Shown here one piece after another: positions 1 through 8,312 of a stretch of 64,000 nt of DNA (position 1 is its first letter; every line of letters begins with the position of its first letter). The notes beneath the pieces were generated by a model. It was given only the letters and a program-made list of their open reading frames with translations. It did not search any database and was not told the DNA's origin. Origin of the DNA: Mesorhizobium sp. PAMC28654 (GTDB lineage Bacteria > Pseudomonadota > Alphaproteobacteria > Rhizobiales > Rhizobiaceae); NCBI RefSeq assembly GCF_020616515.1, contig NZ_CP085135.1, forward strand, positions 6,061,001-6,125,000. Reading direction: 5' to 3'. A program made the translations under genes and the position numbers.

Positions 1-240
1 GGTAACGGGCTTGCCGCGAAAATTGATGGCGCCGGAGCTTGGCTGATGGACGCCGGCAAGGATCTTCACCAGTGTCGACTTGCCGGCGCCATTGTCGCCG
101 ACCAGCGCCACGACTTCGCCGGCATGCACGTCGAGATCGATGTCGGTCAGCGCGGAGACGGCGCCGAAATTCTTCGAGATACCACGCAGGCTGAGCACCA
201 GTTCGCCGGTCGAAACCGGTCTGTCGGCGATGTCGGTCAT
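1..240 (-). CDS. Sugar ABC transporter ATP-binding protein, N-terminal part (cut by window edge)
   Basis: The first 80 residues of an ABC ATPase are visible. Residues 13-47 form the first beta strands and the Walker A motif GDNGAGKST lies at about residues 48-56, followed by [12 protein letters not shown], which is typical of RbsA/XylG-type sugar importers. The start is the ATG whose complement ends at 240. The gene lies 78 bp downstream of the sugar-binding protein on the same strand, so the two are probably one operon with the permease beyond the left edge. It would energise sugar uptake at the inner membrane. Whether it is a single-domain or double-domain ATPase cannot be seen. Confidence 0.9.
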   Translation of the reverse strand, partial: MTDIADRPVSTGELVLSLRGISKNFGAVSALTDIDLDVHAGEVVALVGDNGAGKSTLVKILAGVHQPSSGAINFRGKPVT

Positions 241-318
241 GGGGGGCAAACCTTTCCGGAGGGCCGGTCAAGAGTGGGTGTCCGGCCGCGAAAGCGGCCA
301 GACACGGGGAGAACTCCC

Positions 319-1380
319 TTAGTTGATGATGCCGAGCTTCTTGCAGCCCTCGACATAGCGGTCGACGCAGAGCTCGGCGGCCGTGTTGATCTTCTTGTCG
401 ATGATCTCGGCCTTGAGGTTTTCCTGCGTCACAACAGCCGGCGTGAATAGCTGCGAGGGGGTGTCGTACAAGGTCATCTCGGCCTTAGGCGTCTCGCCCG
501 ACAGGAGCTTGATGACGACGTTGGCGGCGGCGGCGGCGACGATCTCGCTCGGCTTGGAGATGGTGTTGTACTGGTCGCCGGCGATGATCAGCTGTAGGGC
601 CGCGATCGTGGCGTCATTGCCGGTGACCGGCGGCACAGGATCGACACCGGCCGCCTTGAAGGCGGCGATGGCGCCGCCGCCAGTGCCGTCATTGGCGGCG
701 ACGACGCCGAGGATCTTGGTCGAGAAGCGGGTGATCTGGCCGCTCGCCCATTGCTGCGCCTTCGGCGGCGCCCATTCCGGCGTGTCGTATTCGGCCAGGA
801 TCGGATAGCCGCTGTTGTCCAGGCCTTCATGGATGCCCTTCTTGATCAGGCCGGCGGCCGCGTCGGTCGGCGAACCGTTGATCTGCAGCAGGCCGCCGCT
901 GGCGGGGTCGACCTTGTTGGCCTTCAGATGCGCGATCAGCGAATCCGCGATGGCCTTGCCGATGCCCTCGTTGTTGAAGGAGACGTAGAAATCGGCGGGC
1001 GCGGTCGGGATCGGCCGGTCATACGCGATGACCTTGATGCCCTGGCTTTGCGCCAGCTTGACCAGCGAGGCGGCGGCCGTCGAGTCGACGGGGTCGAGCA
1101 CGATCGCCTTGGCGCCTTGCGAGATGACCGAGTTGAACTGCTGCTGCTGGCGCGAGATATCGGCATCGGCGTTCTGGTAGAGCACCTTGCAGCCAGGGCA
1201 GAGTTTTTTCATCTCGGCGGCAAAGCCCGGGTAGTCGTGCTGCTCGTAGCGGGTCGAGGCCTGGTCGGGCATCAGGAAGGCGACCGTGGCATCGGTAACG
1301 GGGGCGGCGAAAGCGGTGCCGGCAAGGAGAGAAAGTGCGAGCGCTGCCGCACTGGTCGATTTCCAGGCAAATGTGGTCAT
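319..1380 (-). CDS. Sugar ABC transporter periplasmic substrate-binding protein (xylose/ribose type)
   Basis: The protein has 353 residues from the chosen ATG, which is preceded by GGAG and opens a clear signal peptide (basic start, hydrophobic core, cleavage near AFA-APV). An upstream in-frame ATG would add 25 residues ahead of the signal and is less likely. The mature part is a type 1 periplasmic fold (Peripla_BP_4) with AIVLDPVDS, IAYDRPIP and TGNDATIAALQ motifs, which resemble XylF-like binding proteins. It delivers a sugar to the ABC transporter whose ATPase gene follows. The substrate is not provable; xylose or a related aldose is the best family-based guess. The AraC gene just upstream is a likely regulator. 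Confidence 0.9.
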   Translation of the reverse strand: MTTFAWKSTSAAALALSLLAGTAFAAPVTDATVAFLMPDQASTRYEQHDYPGFAAEMKKLCPGCKVLYQNADADISRQQQQFNSVISQGAKAIVLDPVDSTAAASLVKLAQSQGIKVIAYDRPIPTAPADFYVSFNNEGIGKAIADSLIAHLKANKVDPASGGLLQINGSPTDAAAGLIKKGIHEGLDNSGYPILAEYDTPEWAPPKAQQWASGQITRFSTKILGVVAANDGTGGGAIAAFKAAGVDPVPPVTGNDATIAALQLIIAGDQYNTISKPSEIVAAAAANVVIKLLSGETPKAEMTLYDTPSQLFTPAVVTQENLKAEIIDKKINTAAELCVDRYVEGCKKLGIIN

Positions 1381-1641
1381 TCGAATATCTCCGGTTGAAG
1401 AAAAAAGTTTCTCGAAAACCTGAGCGCGGCATGGCGCTGCAGGCCTTGACTGCAAGTGGAACTGCTGCGAGGAATTTGATCAGCGACATCAGGATGATTG
1501 TCCTCGATCATCCTTCAGCGCGTGCCCGCATCCTCCTGATATTGCTGGATTTCAGGACAAGCGATCTCCAGCACGGGGCGCCTCCAACGCACCCGCGTCA
1601 TGCCTTCCAGACTGTGATTGGGCTCCTCCCGTTCCTCCCTT

Positions 1642-2523
1642 TTAGGCGGCGATGTCCGCGTTTATGTTTTCCAGCAAGGTCCTGAAGCGCGATGGCGACA
1701 TGCCCTTCTGCGACAGGAACTGGCGGTTGAAATTCGAGATGTTGTTGTAGCCGGCGGCGAAGCAGATCTCGGTGATCGACGTCTGCGCCTCGCTCATGAG
1801 AAGCTGGCAGGCGAGGTTGATGCGCAGCCGGTTGACATATTGCACCAGAGCCATGCCGGTATGGCGGCGGAAGCTGCGCGAGAAGGCGCTGGGCGTGCGC
1901 CCAGCGATTTCGGCGAGGTCGCTTTCGCTGAACGGCTCGGTCAGATGGGCATTGATGTAGGCGAGCGCCTGGTTGATGCCGGCCGACATGAAGCCGGAGG
2001 GATCGGGAAGATAGCTGGAACTGGTCAGCGTGCGGACATCGGTGGCGCGGCTCAGGATGTCGAGCACGCCCATGAACAGCGAGAGACGGCGCACGCCTTG
2101 CGCCTCGACCAGTTCGGCGAGCAGGGGCGCCGCGAGCTCGGCCGTGGCCGACGAGAACAGAGCGCCGCGACGGCTGGTTTCAAGAATGCCAGCGCAGGCG
2201 GCAAGTTCGGGCAGGGCGGCGGTCGAGTCCGCGATGAATTCTTCGGAAAACTGGACGACGCGGCCGCGCAGCGGCACGGTCTCGCCGGCCGGCACGTCGC
2301 TCACCCAATTGTGCGGCAGGTTGGGGCCGGTGAGCACCAGATTGCCCGGCTCGAACTCGCCGATGAAGTCGCCGACAAAATAGTGGCCGGTGGTGGCGAC
2401 GACTAGGTGCAGTTCATATTCGGGGTGGAAGTGCCAGCGCACGGTGCGGAACGGATAGCCGTGGGCCCAAGCCTTGAACGACTCTCCACGTCTGATGGCG
2501 ACGACTTCCAGGTCCGGATTCAT
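1642..2523 (-). CDS. AraC family transcriptional regulator
   Basis: The protein has 293 residues. The N-terminal half is a cupin-like sensing domain with a WHFHPEYEL-type histidine motif near residues 30-38. The C-terminal 100 residues hold the paired helix-turn-helix of AraC proteins, including SESDLAEIAGRTPSAFSRSFRR and the conserved ITEICFAAGYNNISNFNRQF segment. It is on the same strand as, and upstream of, the sugar-binding protein (about 260 bp away), so it probably controls that uptake operon in response to a sugar. It is divergent from the APC permease, which it could also affect. The start ATG has GGAG nearby. Confidence 0.9.
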   Translation of the reverse strand: MNPDLEVVAIRRGESFKAWAHGYPFRTVRWHFHPEYELHLVVATTGHYFVGDFIGEFEPGNLVLTGPNLPHNWVSDVPAGETVPLRGRVVQFSEEFIADSTAALPELAACAGILETSRRGALFSSATAELAAPLLAELVEAQGVRRLSLFMGVLDILSRATDVRTLTSSSYLPDPSGFMSAGINQALAYINAHLTEPFSESDLAEIAGRTPSAFSRSFRRHTGMALVQYVNRLRINLACQLLMSEAQTSITEICFAAGYNNISNFNRQFLSQKGMSPSRFRTLLENINADIAA

Positions 2524-2886
2524 CTTCGTTCCTCCCGGCGCGGGCCCGGTCTTGTGACCAGTTGCCGAACCTCATTCCCGCGGGACGCGTTTGCCGCTCT
2601 CCGCAGTGGTTAAAGCTTAGGCGGCAATTGAAGCAGCCGCCACCACGGTCTGTCCACCTGACCGATACTTTTTTGACATTTTGATACTCGCCATCTCCCT
2701 TTGCAGGTGGGTGGCGGGCCCGCCGACCGACCGGGCAGGGGCGATTTCGCATAGTACCTTGGGGTTATGGTCGCGCCGCGCCGGCTAAGTCATGTTTTGC
2801 ATCAACTTCAAGAAATGCCACCGGAGGCCAGCGTCACAGCCAGTTTCCGGAAAAAGCATCGAGCACATCTTTCCGGAGGCGGAACA
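2524..2886. other. Divergent intergenic region between AraC regulator and APC permease
   Basis: This 363-bp stretch holds no convincing gene. It should carry both divergent promoters. Two small inverted repeats are visible: GGCGGC at 2620-2625 with GCCGCC at 2636-2641, and TCCGGAAA at 2846-2853 with TTTCCGGA at 2870-2877. The second would pair with the GGAGG ribosome-binding site of the permease. No recognisable operator could be assigned with confidence. Confidence 0.6.
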
Positions 2887-4218
2887 ATGCAAGACACTGT
2901 CAAACTCGACCGCACGCTCGGACTTTGGTCCGTCGTGCTCTTCGGCCTGGCCTACATGACGCCGATGATCGTCTTCGGCACCTTTGGCGCGCTGGCGGCG
3001 GCAAGCCAGGGAACGACCGCCATGGCTTATCTCATAGCTGCTGCCGCCATCCTGCTCACCGCAATCAGCTACGGCGTCATGGCGCGCGTCTATCCGGTCG
3101 CCGGCTCGGCCTACACCTATGCGCGCCGGTCGATCAGCCCCAGCATCGGCTTCCTCGTCGGCTGGGCGGTGCTGCTCGACTATTTCTTCTTGCCGATGGT
3201 GATCTGGCTGATTGGTGCCGCATATCTCGCCTCGGCCTTCCCCGCTGTTCCGACCTGGGTGTGGATCGTCAGCTTCATCGCGGTGACGACCGTGGTCAAT
3301 GTCGTCGGCATCGCCTTCGCCAACCGCGTCAACTTCATCCTCATGCTGGTGCAACTCGGCGTGCTAGCCGCCTTCCTGTTCCTGGCCGCCCGCTATGTGG
3401 TGGCGCTGAACGGCCCCGGCGGCCTCGTCTCGGTCACCCCCTTCTTCAAGAGCGGCGTGCCGTTCTCGGCCTCTGTGGCGGGTGCGGCCATCGCCGCCTA
3501 TTCCTTCCTTGGCTTTGACGCCGTGTCGACGCTGACCGAGGAGACCAGGGACGCCAAGCGCACCATGCCGAAGGCGATCATGATCATCGCGCTGGCCGGC
3601 GGTGTGATCTTCATCGCCTCGGCCTATGTCACGCAGCTTGCCCATCCCGGCATGGATTTCGTTTCGGTCGACGCCGCCGCCACCGAAATCGCCAAGGCGA
3701 TCGGCGGCGACCTGTTCGTCACCATCTTCCTGGCGACGCTGGTCGTGGCGCAGTTCACCTCGGGTCTTGCAGCACAAGCCAGTGTCGGCCGGCTGCTCTA
3801 CGCCATGGGGCGCGACACGGTGCTGCCGGTCTCGTTCTTCGGCAATCTGCACCCGAAATGGCACACGCCGATCCTCAACCTGATCCTTGTCGGCGTGGTC
3901 GGGCTTGCGGCGCTGACGATGGACGTCACCACCTCGACCTCGTTCATCAACTTCGGCGCCTTCCTCGCCTTCACCGCCGTCAATGTCTCGGTGATCGCGC
4001 TCTATCTGAAACGCGACCAGCAGGTGCGTCCGCTCGGCGTGCTGATCGGGCTGATCATCCCAGCGCTGGCGGCGGTCTGCGACCTCTTCCTGCTGTGGAA
4101 CCTCGATGGGAACGCCAAGGTGCTCGGCCTCGTCTGGCTGGCGGTCGGCATTGTCTATCTCGGCTACCTGACCAGCTTCTTCAAGGTTGCGCCGCCGGAG
4201 ATGGATTTCGCCGAGTAA
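2887..4218 (+). CDS. APC superfamily amino acid permease
   Basis: The protein has 443 residues with about 12 hydrophobic segments. The N-terminal GLWSVVLFGLAYMTP and the following FGTFGALAAASQG segment match the first helices of APC amino acid/polyamine transporters, and SFLGFDAVSTLTEETRDAKRTMP is the typical helix 6-7 loop. It should import an amino acid or amine across the inner membrane by secondary transport; the substrate is unknown. I chose the ATG preceded by GGAGG rather than the longer frame that starts 40 codons earlier, because only the short form begins at the conserved N-terminus. A hairpin that could cover the ribosome-binding site precedes it. Confidence 0.9.
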   Translation: MQDTVKLDRTLGLWSVVLFGLAYMTPMIVFGTFGALAAASQGTTAMAYLIAAAAILLTAISYGVMARVYPVAGSAYTYARRSISPSIGFLVGWAVLLDYFFLPMVIWLIGAAYLASAFPAVPTWVWIVSFIAVTTVVNVVGIAFANRVNFILMLVQLGVLAAFLFLAARYVVALNGPGGLVSVTPFFKSGVPFSASVAGAAIAAYSFLGFDAVSTLTEETRDAKRTMPKAIMIIALAGGVIFIASAYVTQLAHPGMDFVSVDAAATEIAKAIGGDLFVTIFLATLVVAQFTSGLAAQASVGRLLYAMGRDTVLPVSFFGNLHPKWHTPILNLILVGVVGLAALTMDVTTSTSFINFGAFLAFTAVNVSVIALYLKRDQQVRPLGVLIGLIIPALAAVCDLFLLWNLDGNAKVLGLVWLAVGIVYLGYLTSFFKVAPPEMDFAE

Positions 4219-4225
4219 GGCGAGG

Positions 4226-4258
4226 GCGGCGGCCTCTCACGGTGAGTCAGGCCGCCGC
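4226..4258 (+). terminator. Probable terminator hairpin after the APC permease
   Basis: GCGGCGGCCT at 4226-4235 pairs perfectly with AGGCCGCCGC at 4249-4258 (10 bp, GC-rich), seven bases after the permease stop. The following bases are only moderately T-rich, so it may act as a weak terminator or an RNA-stabilising end. Confidence 0.5.
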
Positions 4259-4405
4259 TCTATCTCGTTGTTCGGGAATCGGAAAACCGGGTCCCGTTCG
4301 GGGTCCGATACAATCACCATGAACGACCGAGTGTGCCCATTGCGGACCTTCCGGATCAAGTCATACCTTGTTGCTCGATAGGAAGCGCATGGAGTGGGAG
4401 CTGAC

Positions 4406-4807
4406 ATGCCTGATCGATGGATTGAAACCTTCGAAGGTGAGCGATGGCTTCAGCTATACGACCTCTACAGCAAAGAGTGGTGGACTGCAGGACGGGGCTT
4501 TGAGGATGTGGTCAAAATGGTCGAGCATTCCGATTTGGCAATCGGCCTTTGCTCGGATGACCGGCTGATTGCATTTGCACGAGTGCTGACGGACTACACA
4601 TTCAAAGCACTGATCTTCGATGTCATCGTGCACGCCGATTTTCGAGGTAGGAATCTTGGACGGGATATCGTCACGCGGATCGTTGACCACGAGAGCTTGG
4701 CGCGCGTGCGTAGCTTTGAACTCTATTGCCCCGACACTCTTGTTCCATTCTACGGAAAGCTAGGCTTCTCAAAAGGAACGGCGAATCTTCTGTTCCGAGA
4801 ACGATAA
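4406..4807 (+). CDS. GNAT family N-acetyltransferase
   Basis: The protein has 133 residues, the usual length for a single GNAT domain. DVIVHADFRGRNLGRDIVTRI (about residues 70-90) is motif A, with the R-G-x-x-G acetyl-CoA binding loop given here as FRGRNLG. The C-terminal YCPDTLVPFYGKLGF segment is motif B. It would transfer an acetyl group from acetyl-CoA to an unknown small molecule or protein. The ATG is preceded by GGAG at five bases; a GTG four codons earlier is the alternative. It stands alone between a terminator-like hairpin and the convergent LuxR gene. Confidence 0.85.
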   Translation: MPDRWIETFEGERWLQLYDLYSKEWWTAGRGFEDVVKMVEHSDLAIGLCSDDRLIAFARVLTDYTFKALIFDVIVHADFRGRNLGRDIVTRIVDHESLARVRSFELYCPDTLVPFYGKLGFSKGTANLLFRER

Positions 4808-4825
4808 CGCGCTGTCCGCATCCCA

Positions 4826-5608
4826 CTAGGCTAAAAACAGCCGGAACAGTTCGGCCTGGCTGGATATTGCGAGCTTCGAATAGATCTGCCGGCGATGGAC
4901 TTTGACCGTGTTGGGCGACAGCGACAGGACGGCGGCGAGCGAGAGGTTGGAATGTCCCTTGAGGACCAGCGTGACGATTTCAAGCTCGCGGCGGGTCAGC
5001 AGCGGGTGCTCGATCCTCACTGCCGGGGCCGCGTTCTTGATGTCGAGCGAGAGGCCGGGGACATGAAACCAGTGCCGCGCCGCCAGCGCGCAGACAATGG
5101 GTGCGGCGGATCTCAGCCGCTCCAGCTCATCCCCGGCAAACAGCGGCGCCGCACCGGTTCGCGACAGCGACAGGACGCCGGCAAAGCCGTTCTCCAGCTT
5201 CAGCACGAAACCGATCTCGTCGCCGATTTCGGTCGTGGCGTAATGCCGCCGATAATATTCGGTCTGCAGGAAATCGTCGGGCGCCAGCTCCCGCATGACG
5301 ATCATGCGCTCGGCTCCGTCACCGCGGACCGCGTCGTAGAAGGGGTCCAGCACATAGGCGCCGGCAAGATAGCGGTCGACGATGATCGAGCGCTCGGCGA
5401 CGATCTTCTCATTGTAGAGGTCGAAGGCGCGTCCATCAGGCGAATAGACGAAGCCGTTCATCATCTGGAAGGGCGTCAGCAGGCGAAGCGCGGCTGCCAG
5501 CGCATCGGGAAAGCCGCGCGCGCCGATGGCGGAAGCCGCGGCGCCAAGGCCGGCATTCCAGGCATCGAAGGACGGATGCGGGCCAGGCTGTCTCTCTGCG
5601 GACTTCAT
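4826..5608 (-). CDS. LuxR family transcriptional regulator
   Basis: The protein has 260 residues from the chosen ATG. The C-terminal 60 residues are a LuxR/GerE helix-turn-helix: LTRRELEIVTLVLKGHSN, then LSPNTVKVHRRQIYSKL. The N-terminal part does not match an acyl-homoserine-lactone domain clearly and may be a GAF-like or unknown sensor. It is divergent from the amidase with a 122-bp gap, so it is a likely regulator of that gene. A longer start 21 codons upstream exists but would lie inside the shared promoter region. Confidence 0.85.
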   Translation of the reverse strand: MKSAERQPGPHPSFDAWNAGLGAAASAIGARGFPDALAAALRLLTPFQMMNGFVYSPDGRAFDLYNEKIVAERSIIVDRYLAGAYVLDPFYDAVRGDGAERMIVMRELAPDDFLQTEYYRRHYATTEIGDEIGFVLKLENGFAGVLSLSRTGAAPLFAGDELERLRSAAPIVCALAARHWFHVPGLSLDIKNAAPAVRIEHPLLTRRELEIVTLVLKGHSNLSLAAVLSLSPNTVKVHRRQIYSKLAISSQAELFRLFLA

Positions 5609-5730
5609 GGAAACGGCAGGCCCTCTCTTCCGGCTTTGGCGAGATTGTGCAGGTCCGGCATCCCCGGGCAAGCACGCTTTCCGTTTCCTTCTGAAAACCC
5701 GGCATCAAACCACCTCTGGAGACCCGAGCC

Positions 5731-7182
5731 ATGACCCATCCGCTGGACCTCAACGCCAACGCGATCGCCGATGGTGTCCGATCCGGCGCCTTCAGCGCGC
5801 AGACGGTGGTTGAAGAGTCCATCCGCCGCGCCAGGGCGGTCGACGAGAGGCTCAACGCCTTTGCCGTCATCCGCGAGGAGCAGGCGATGGAAGCAGCCCG
5901 CCGGGCCGACCGGGCCGTGGCGCGCGGCGAGGTCACCGGGCCGCTGCACGGCGTGCCGTTCGCGGCCAAGGACTTGACGCCGACCGCCGGCGATGTGACG
6001 ACGCTGGGGTCATGGACAAGGGGAGACTGGGTGCCGACGGAGACGGCGCTATGCATCCGCCGCCTGGAAGCGGCCGGCGCCATCCTGATCGGCAAGACGA
6101 CGACGCCGGAATTCGCGTTCTCCTCCTTCACCAACAGCCCGCGCTGGGGCGTGACCCGCAACCCATGGAACCCGGAGCGCACCAGCGGCGGCTCCTCCGG
6201 AGGCGCCGGCGTGGCGGTGGCGACGGGCGTGGTGCCGTTCGCTGAGGGGACGGACATGGGCGGTTCGGTGCGCATTCCCGCCGCCTTCTGCGGCGTCGTC
6301 GGGCTGAAACCCAGCCTCGGCCGCATCCCGATGACCATCCTGCCCAGCGTGTTCGACAACATTTCGCATTTCGGACCGCTGGCGCGCAGCGTCGGCGACG
6401 CCATCGCCTTCATGGAAGCGACGGCGGGCGGCAGCGACGAGGACATCGGCTCGCTGCCGATCGGGTTTGACGGCTCAGCGGCGCGGGCGGGTGAGTTGGA
6501 AGGCAAGCGTTTCGCGCTGTCGCTGGACCTCGGCTACTACCAGATCCAGCCTCGGGTCGAAGCCGTTATCCGGCACGCCGTGGCCGAGATGCGGCGGGCA
6601 GGGGCTGTTGTCGACGAGGTGCCGATGGGCTGGACGCGCGCCGTCAACGACGAGTGGTTCGATCTCTGGTGCGTCTTCATGTCGGCCTTCTTCGGCGGGG
6701 AGATCGCCGCCCATCGCCACCATATGGACCCATCGGTGGTCTCGATGATCGAACGCGGGCTGGCGATGAACGCGACCGCCTACAAACGGGTCGAATTGCT
6801 GCGCACGTCGATGTGGCGCGACATGGCAAAACTCTACGAGCGCTATGATGCGCTGCTGTGCCCGACCTGCGCCATATCAGCGCCGCCGGTGACCGAGACC
6901 GACGACGACTATGTGGCGACGTTGCCCAATGGCCGTTTCAAGGGGCTGGACCTCACCTGTCCCTTCAACATGCTGCCGCAACTGCCGGCGCTGTCGCTGC
7001 CCGCCGGCTTCGCGGCGGACGGTCTGCCGGTCGGCCTGCAGATCGTCGGCCGGCGTTTTGCCGACGAACAGGTGCTGTCGATGGCCGCGGCCGTCGAGGC
7101 GCGGCTGGCCGTCGCCGGCCTCAGCACGCCGTCGTCGGCTGCTCGCGACGAAGCAGCGATCAGGCTGATATCAACCCGCTGA
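5731..7182 (+). CDS. Amidase signature family amidase
   Basis: The protein has 483 residues, the normal length for amidase-signature enzymes (GatA/AtzF/indoleacetamide hydrolase class). The catalytic triad is visible: Lys80 in GVPFAAKD, the cis-Ser in TSGGSSGGAG at about 155, and the nucleophile Ser179 in DMGGSVRIP. It should hydrolyse an amide to acid plus ammonia. No gatB or gatC is nearby, so it is unlikely to be the tRNA amidotransferase subunit. The substrate is unknown. The divergent LuxR gene is a candidate regulator. Its last 23 bases overlap the end of the convergent DUF1501 gene. Confidence 0.9.
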   Translation: MTHPLDLNANAIADGVRSGAFSAQTVVEESIRRARAVDERLNAFAVIREEQAMEAARRADRAVARGEVTGPLHGVPFAAKDLTPTAGDVTTLGSWTRGDWVPTETALCIRRLEAAGAILIGKTTTPEFAFSSFTNSPRWGVTRNPWNPERTSGGSSGGAGVAVATGVVPFAEGTDMGGSVRIPAAFCGVVGLKPSLGRIPMTILPSVFDNISHFGPLARSVGDAIAFMEATAGGSDEDIGSLPIGFDGSAARAGELEGKRFALSLDLGYYQIQPRVEAVIRHAVAEMRRAGAVVDEVPMGWTRAVNDEWFDLWCVFMSAFFGGEIAAHRHHMDPSVVSMIERGLAMNATAYKRVELLRTSMWRDMAKLYERYDALLCPTCAISAPPVTETDDDYVATLPNGRFKGLDLTCPFNMLPQLPALSLPAGFAADGLPVGLQIVGRRFADEQVLSMAAAVEARLAVAGLSTPSSAARDEAAIRLISTR

Positions 7183-8308
7183 GCGCCTTGTTGAAGGGGC
7201 GGTCCGGAAACAGGGTGCGCATGGTCAATTCCGGGTCGAGATGCAGGCTCTCGGCGGCGACGGTGGCGATCAGCGCGTCGAGGTCCAGGGTGGGGGCGAG
7301 GTCGCGGCCTTCATAGAGCGCCTTCGCCGAAAGCCCCGGCCAGTCGGACAGGATGCGGCCGCCCTTGACGGCCCCGCCCACCACCATGGCGGCCGACGCC
7401 GTGCCATGGTCGGTGCCTTGCGTGCCATTGGCGGCGGCGGTGCGGCCGAATTCGGTGGCCACGAACACCGTGGTCTGGTTCCAGTTGTCGCCAAGGCCGT
7501 CGCGCAGCGCGCCGATCAGCGCATCGAGGCCGCGCAGCTGGTTGCCCAGCCGTCCAGCCTGGGCGCTGTGCGTGTCCCAGCCATTGGTTTCGATCATGGC
7601 GATGCGCGGACCGTCGGCGCGGCCAAGGAAGGTCGCCGCCGTGCGGCCGACATCCTGCGGGCTCTGGCCGGCCTTCTGCTGGTCGGCAAGGCCGCGCGCT
7701 TGCATCGCCTCGCTCCACAGCGCGTGCAATTGCGGGTCGGCATCATAGAGCGTGCTGACGCGCGTCAGGAGATCGTCGTCGGCGTCCTTGAGGTTGGAGG
7801 GCGCGTAGGAGGTGACCTCGGCGCTGCCGCGCAAGGCTAGCGGGATGGTCGGGGCGAAGGCGATGGCGTCGCCCCTGGATTTGGGCATCAGCGACACCAG
7901 CCGGTTCAGCCAGCCATCCTTGAGCTGGTAGGGATTGACGCCGCCGGTTTCCAGCACGTTCTGGCCGTCGAAATGCGAACGGTCGCGGTAGGGTGAGGCG
8001 ACGGCCTGAACGAACAGCGCCTGCTTGGCCGAATACATCTTGGCAAGCTCGGCCAGCGAGGAATGCAGCGCGAAAGTGCCGTCGAGCTTCAGCGCCGTGG
8101 CTGGATCGATGGCGAGGTCGCCGCGCAATCCGGCATAGGCCGGATCGGCGTAGGGCACGACCGTGTTCAGCCCGTCGGCGGCGCCGCGCTGGATGATGAA
8201 GACGAACCGCCGCTCTGTCGCGACATTGGCGAAGACGATGTGCGGGGCAAGCAAAAGCGATCCGGCGCCGGCGGCGGCGAAGCGGAGGAACTGGCGGCGG
8301 TGGATCAT
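7160..8308 (-). CDS. DUF1501 domain exported protein
   Basis: The protein has 382 residues. It opens with a Tat-like signal (HRRQFLRFAAAGAG, hydrophobic core, cleavage near VFA), then the DUF1501 pattern: FVFIIQRGAADGLNTVVPY, DRSHFDGQNVLE, a central NGWDTHSAQAG segment and FGRTAAANGTQGTDHGTAS. DUF1501 proteins are distant relatives of the alkaline phosphatase/sulfatase fold, but no enzymatic role is established. It sits four bases downstream of the DUF1800 gene. This gene pair is recurrent in proteobacteria and is presumed to act together in the periplasm or at the cell surface. Confidence 0.9.
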   Translation of the reverse strand: MIHRRQFLRFAAAGAGSLLLAPHIVFANVATERRFVFIIQRGAADGLNTVVPYADPAYAGLRGDLAIDPATALKLDGTFALHSSLAELAKMYSAKQALFVQAVASPYRDRSHFDGQNVLETGGVNPYQLKDGWLNRLVSLMPKSRGDAIAFAPTIPLALRGSAEVTSYAPSNLKDADDDLLTRVSTLYDADPQLHALWSEAMQARGLADQQKAGQSPQDVGRTAATFLGRADGPRIAMIETNGWDTHSAQAGRLGNQLRGLDALIGALRDGLGDNWNQTTVFVATEFGRTAAANGTQGTDHGTASAAMVVGGAVKGGRILSDWPGLSAKALYEGRDLAPTLDLDALIATVAAESLHLDPELTMRTLFPDRPFNKALSGLISA

Positions 8309-8312
8309 GGTC

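Noticed and set aside
5731..7182. GatA subunit of the tRNA amidotransferase
   Set aside because: No gatB or gatC neighbour, and the length and N-terminus fit stand-alone amidases better.
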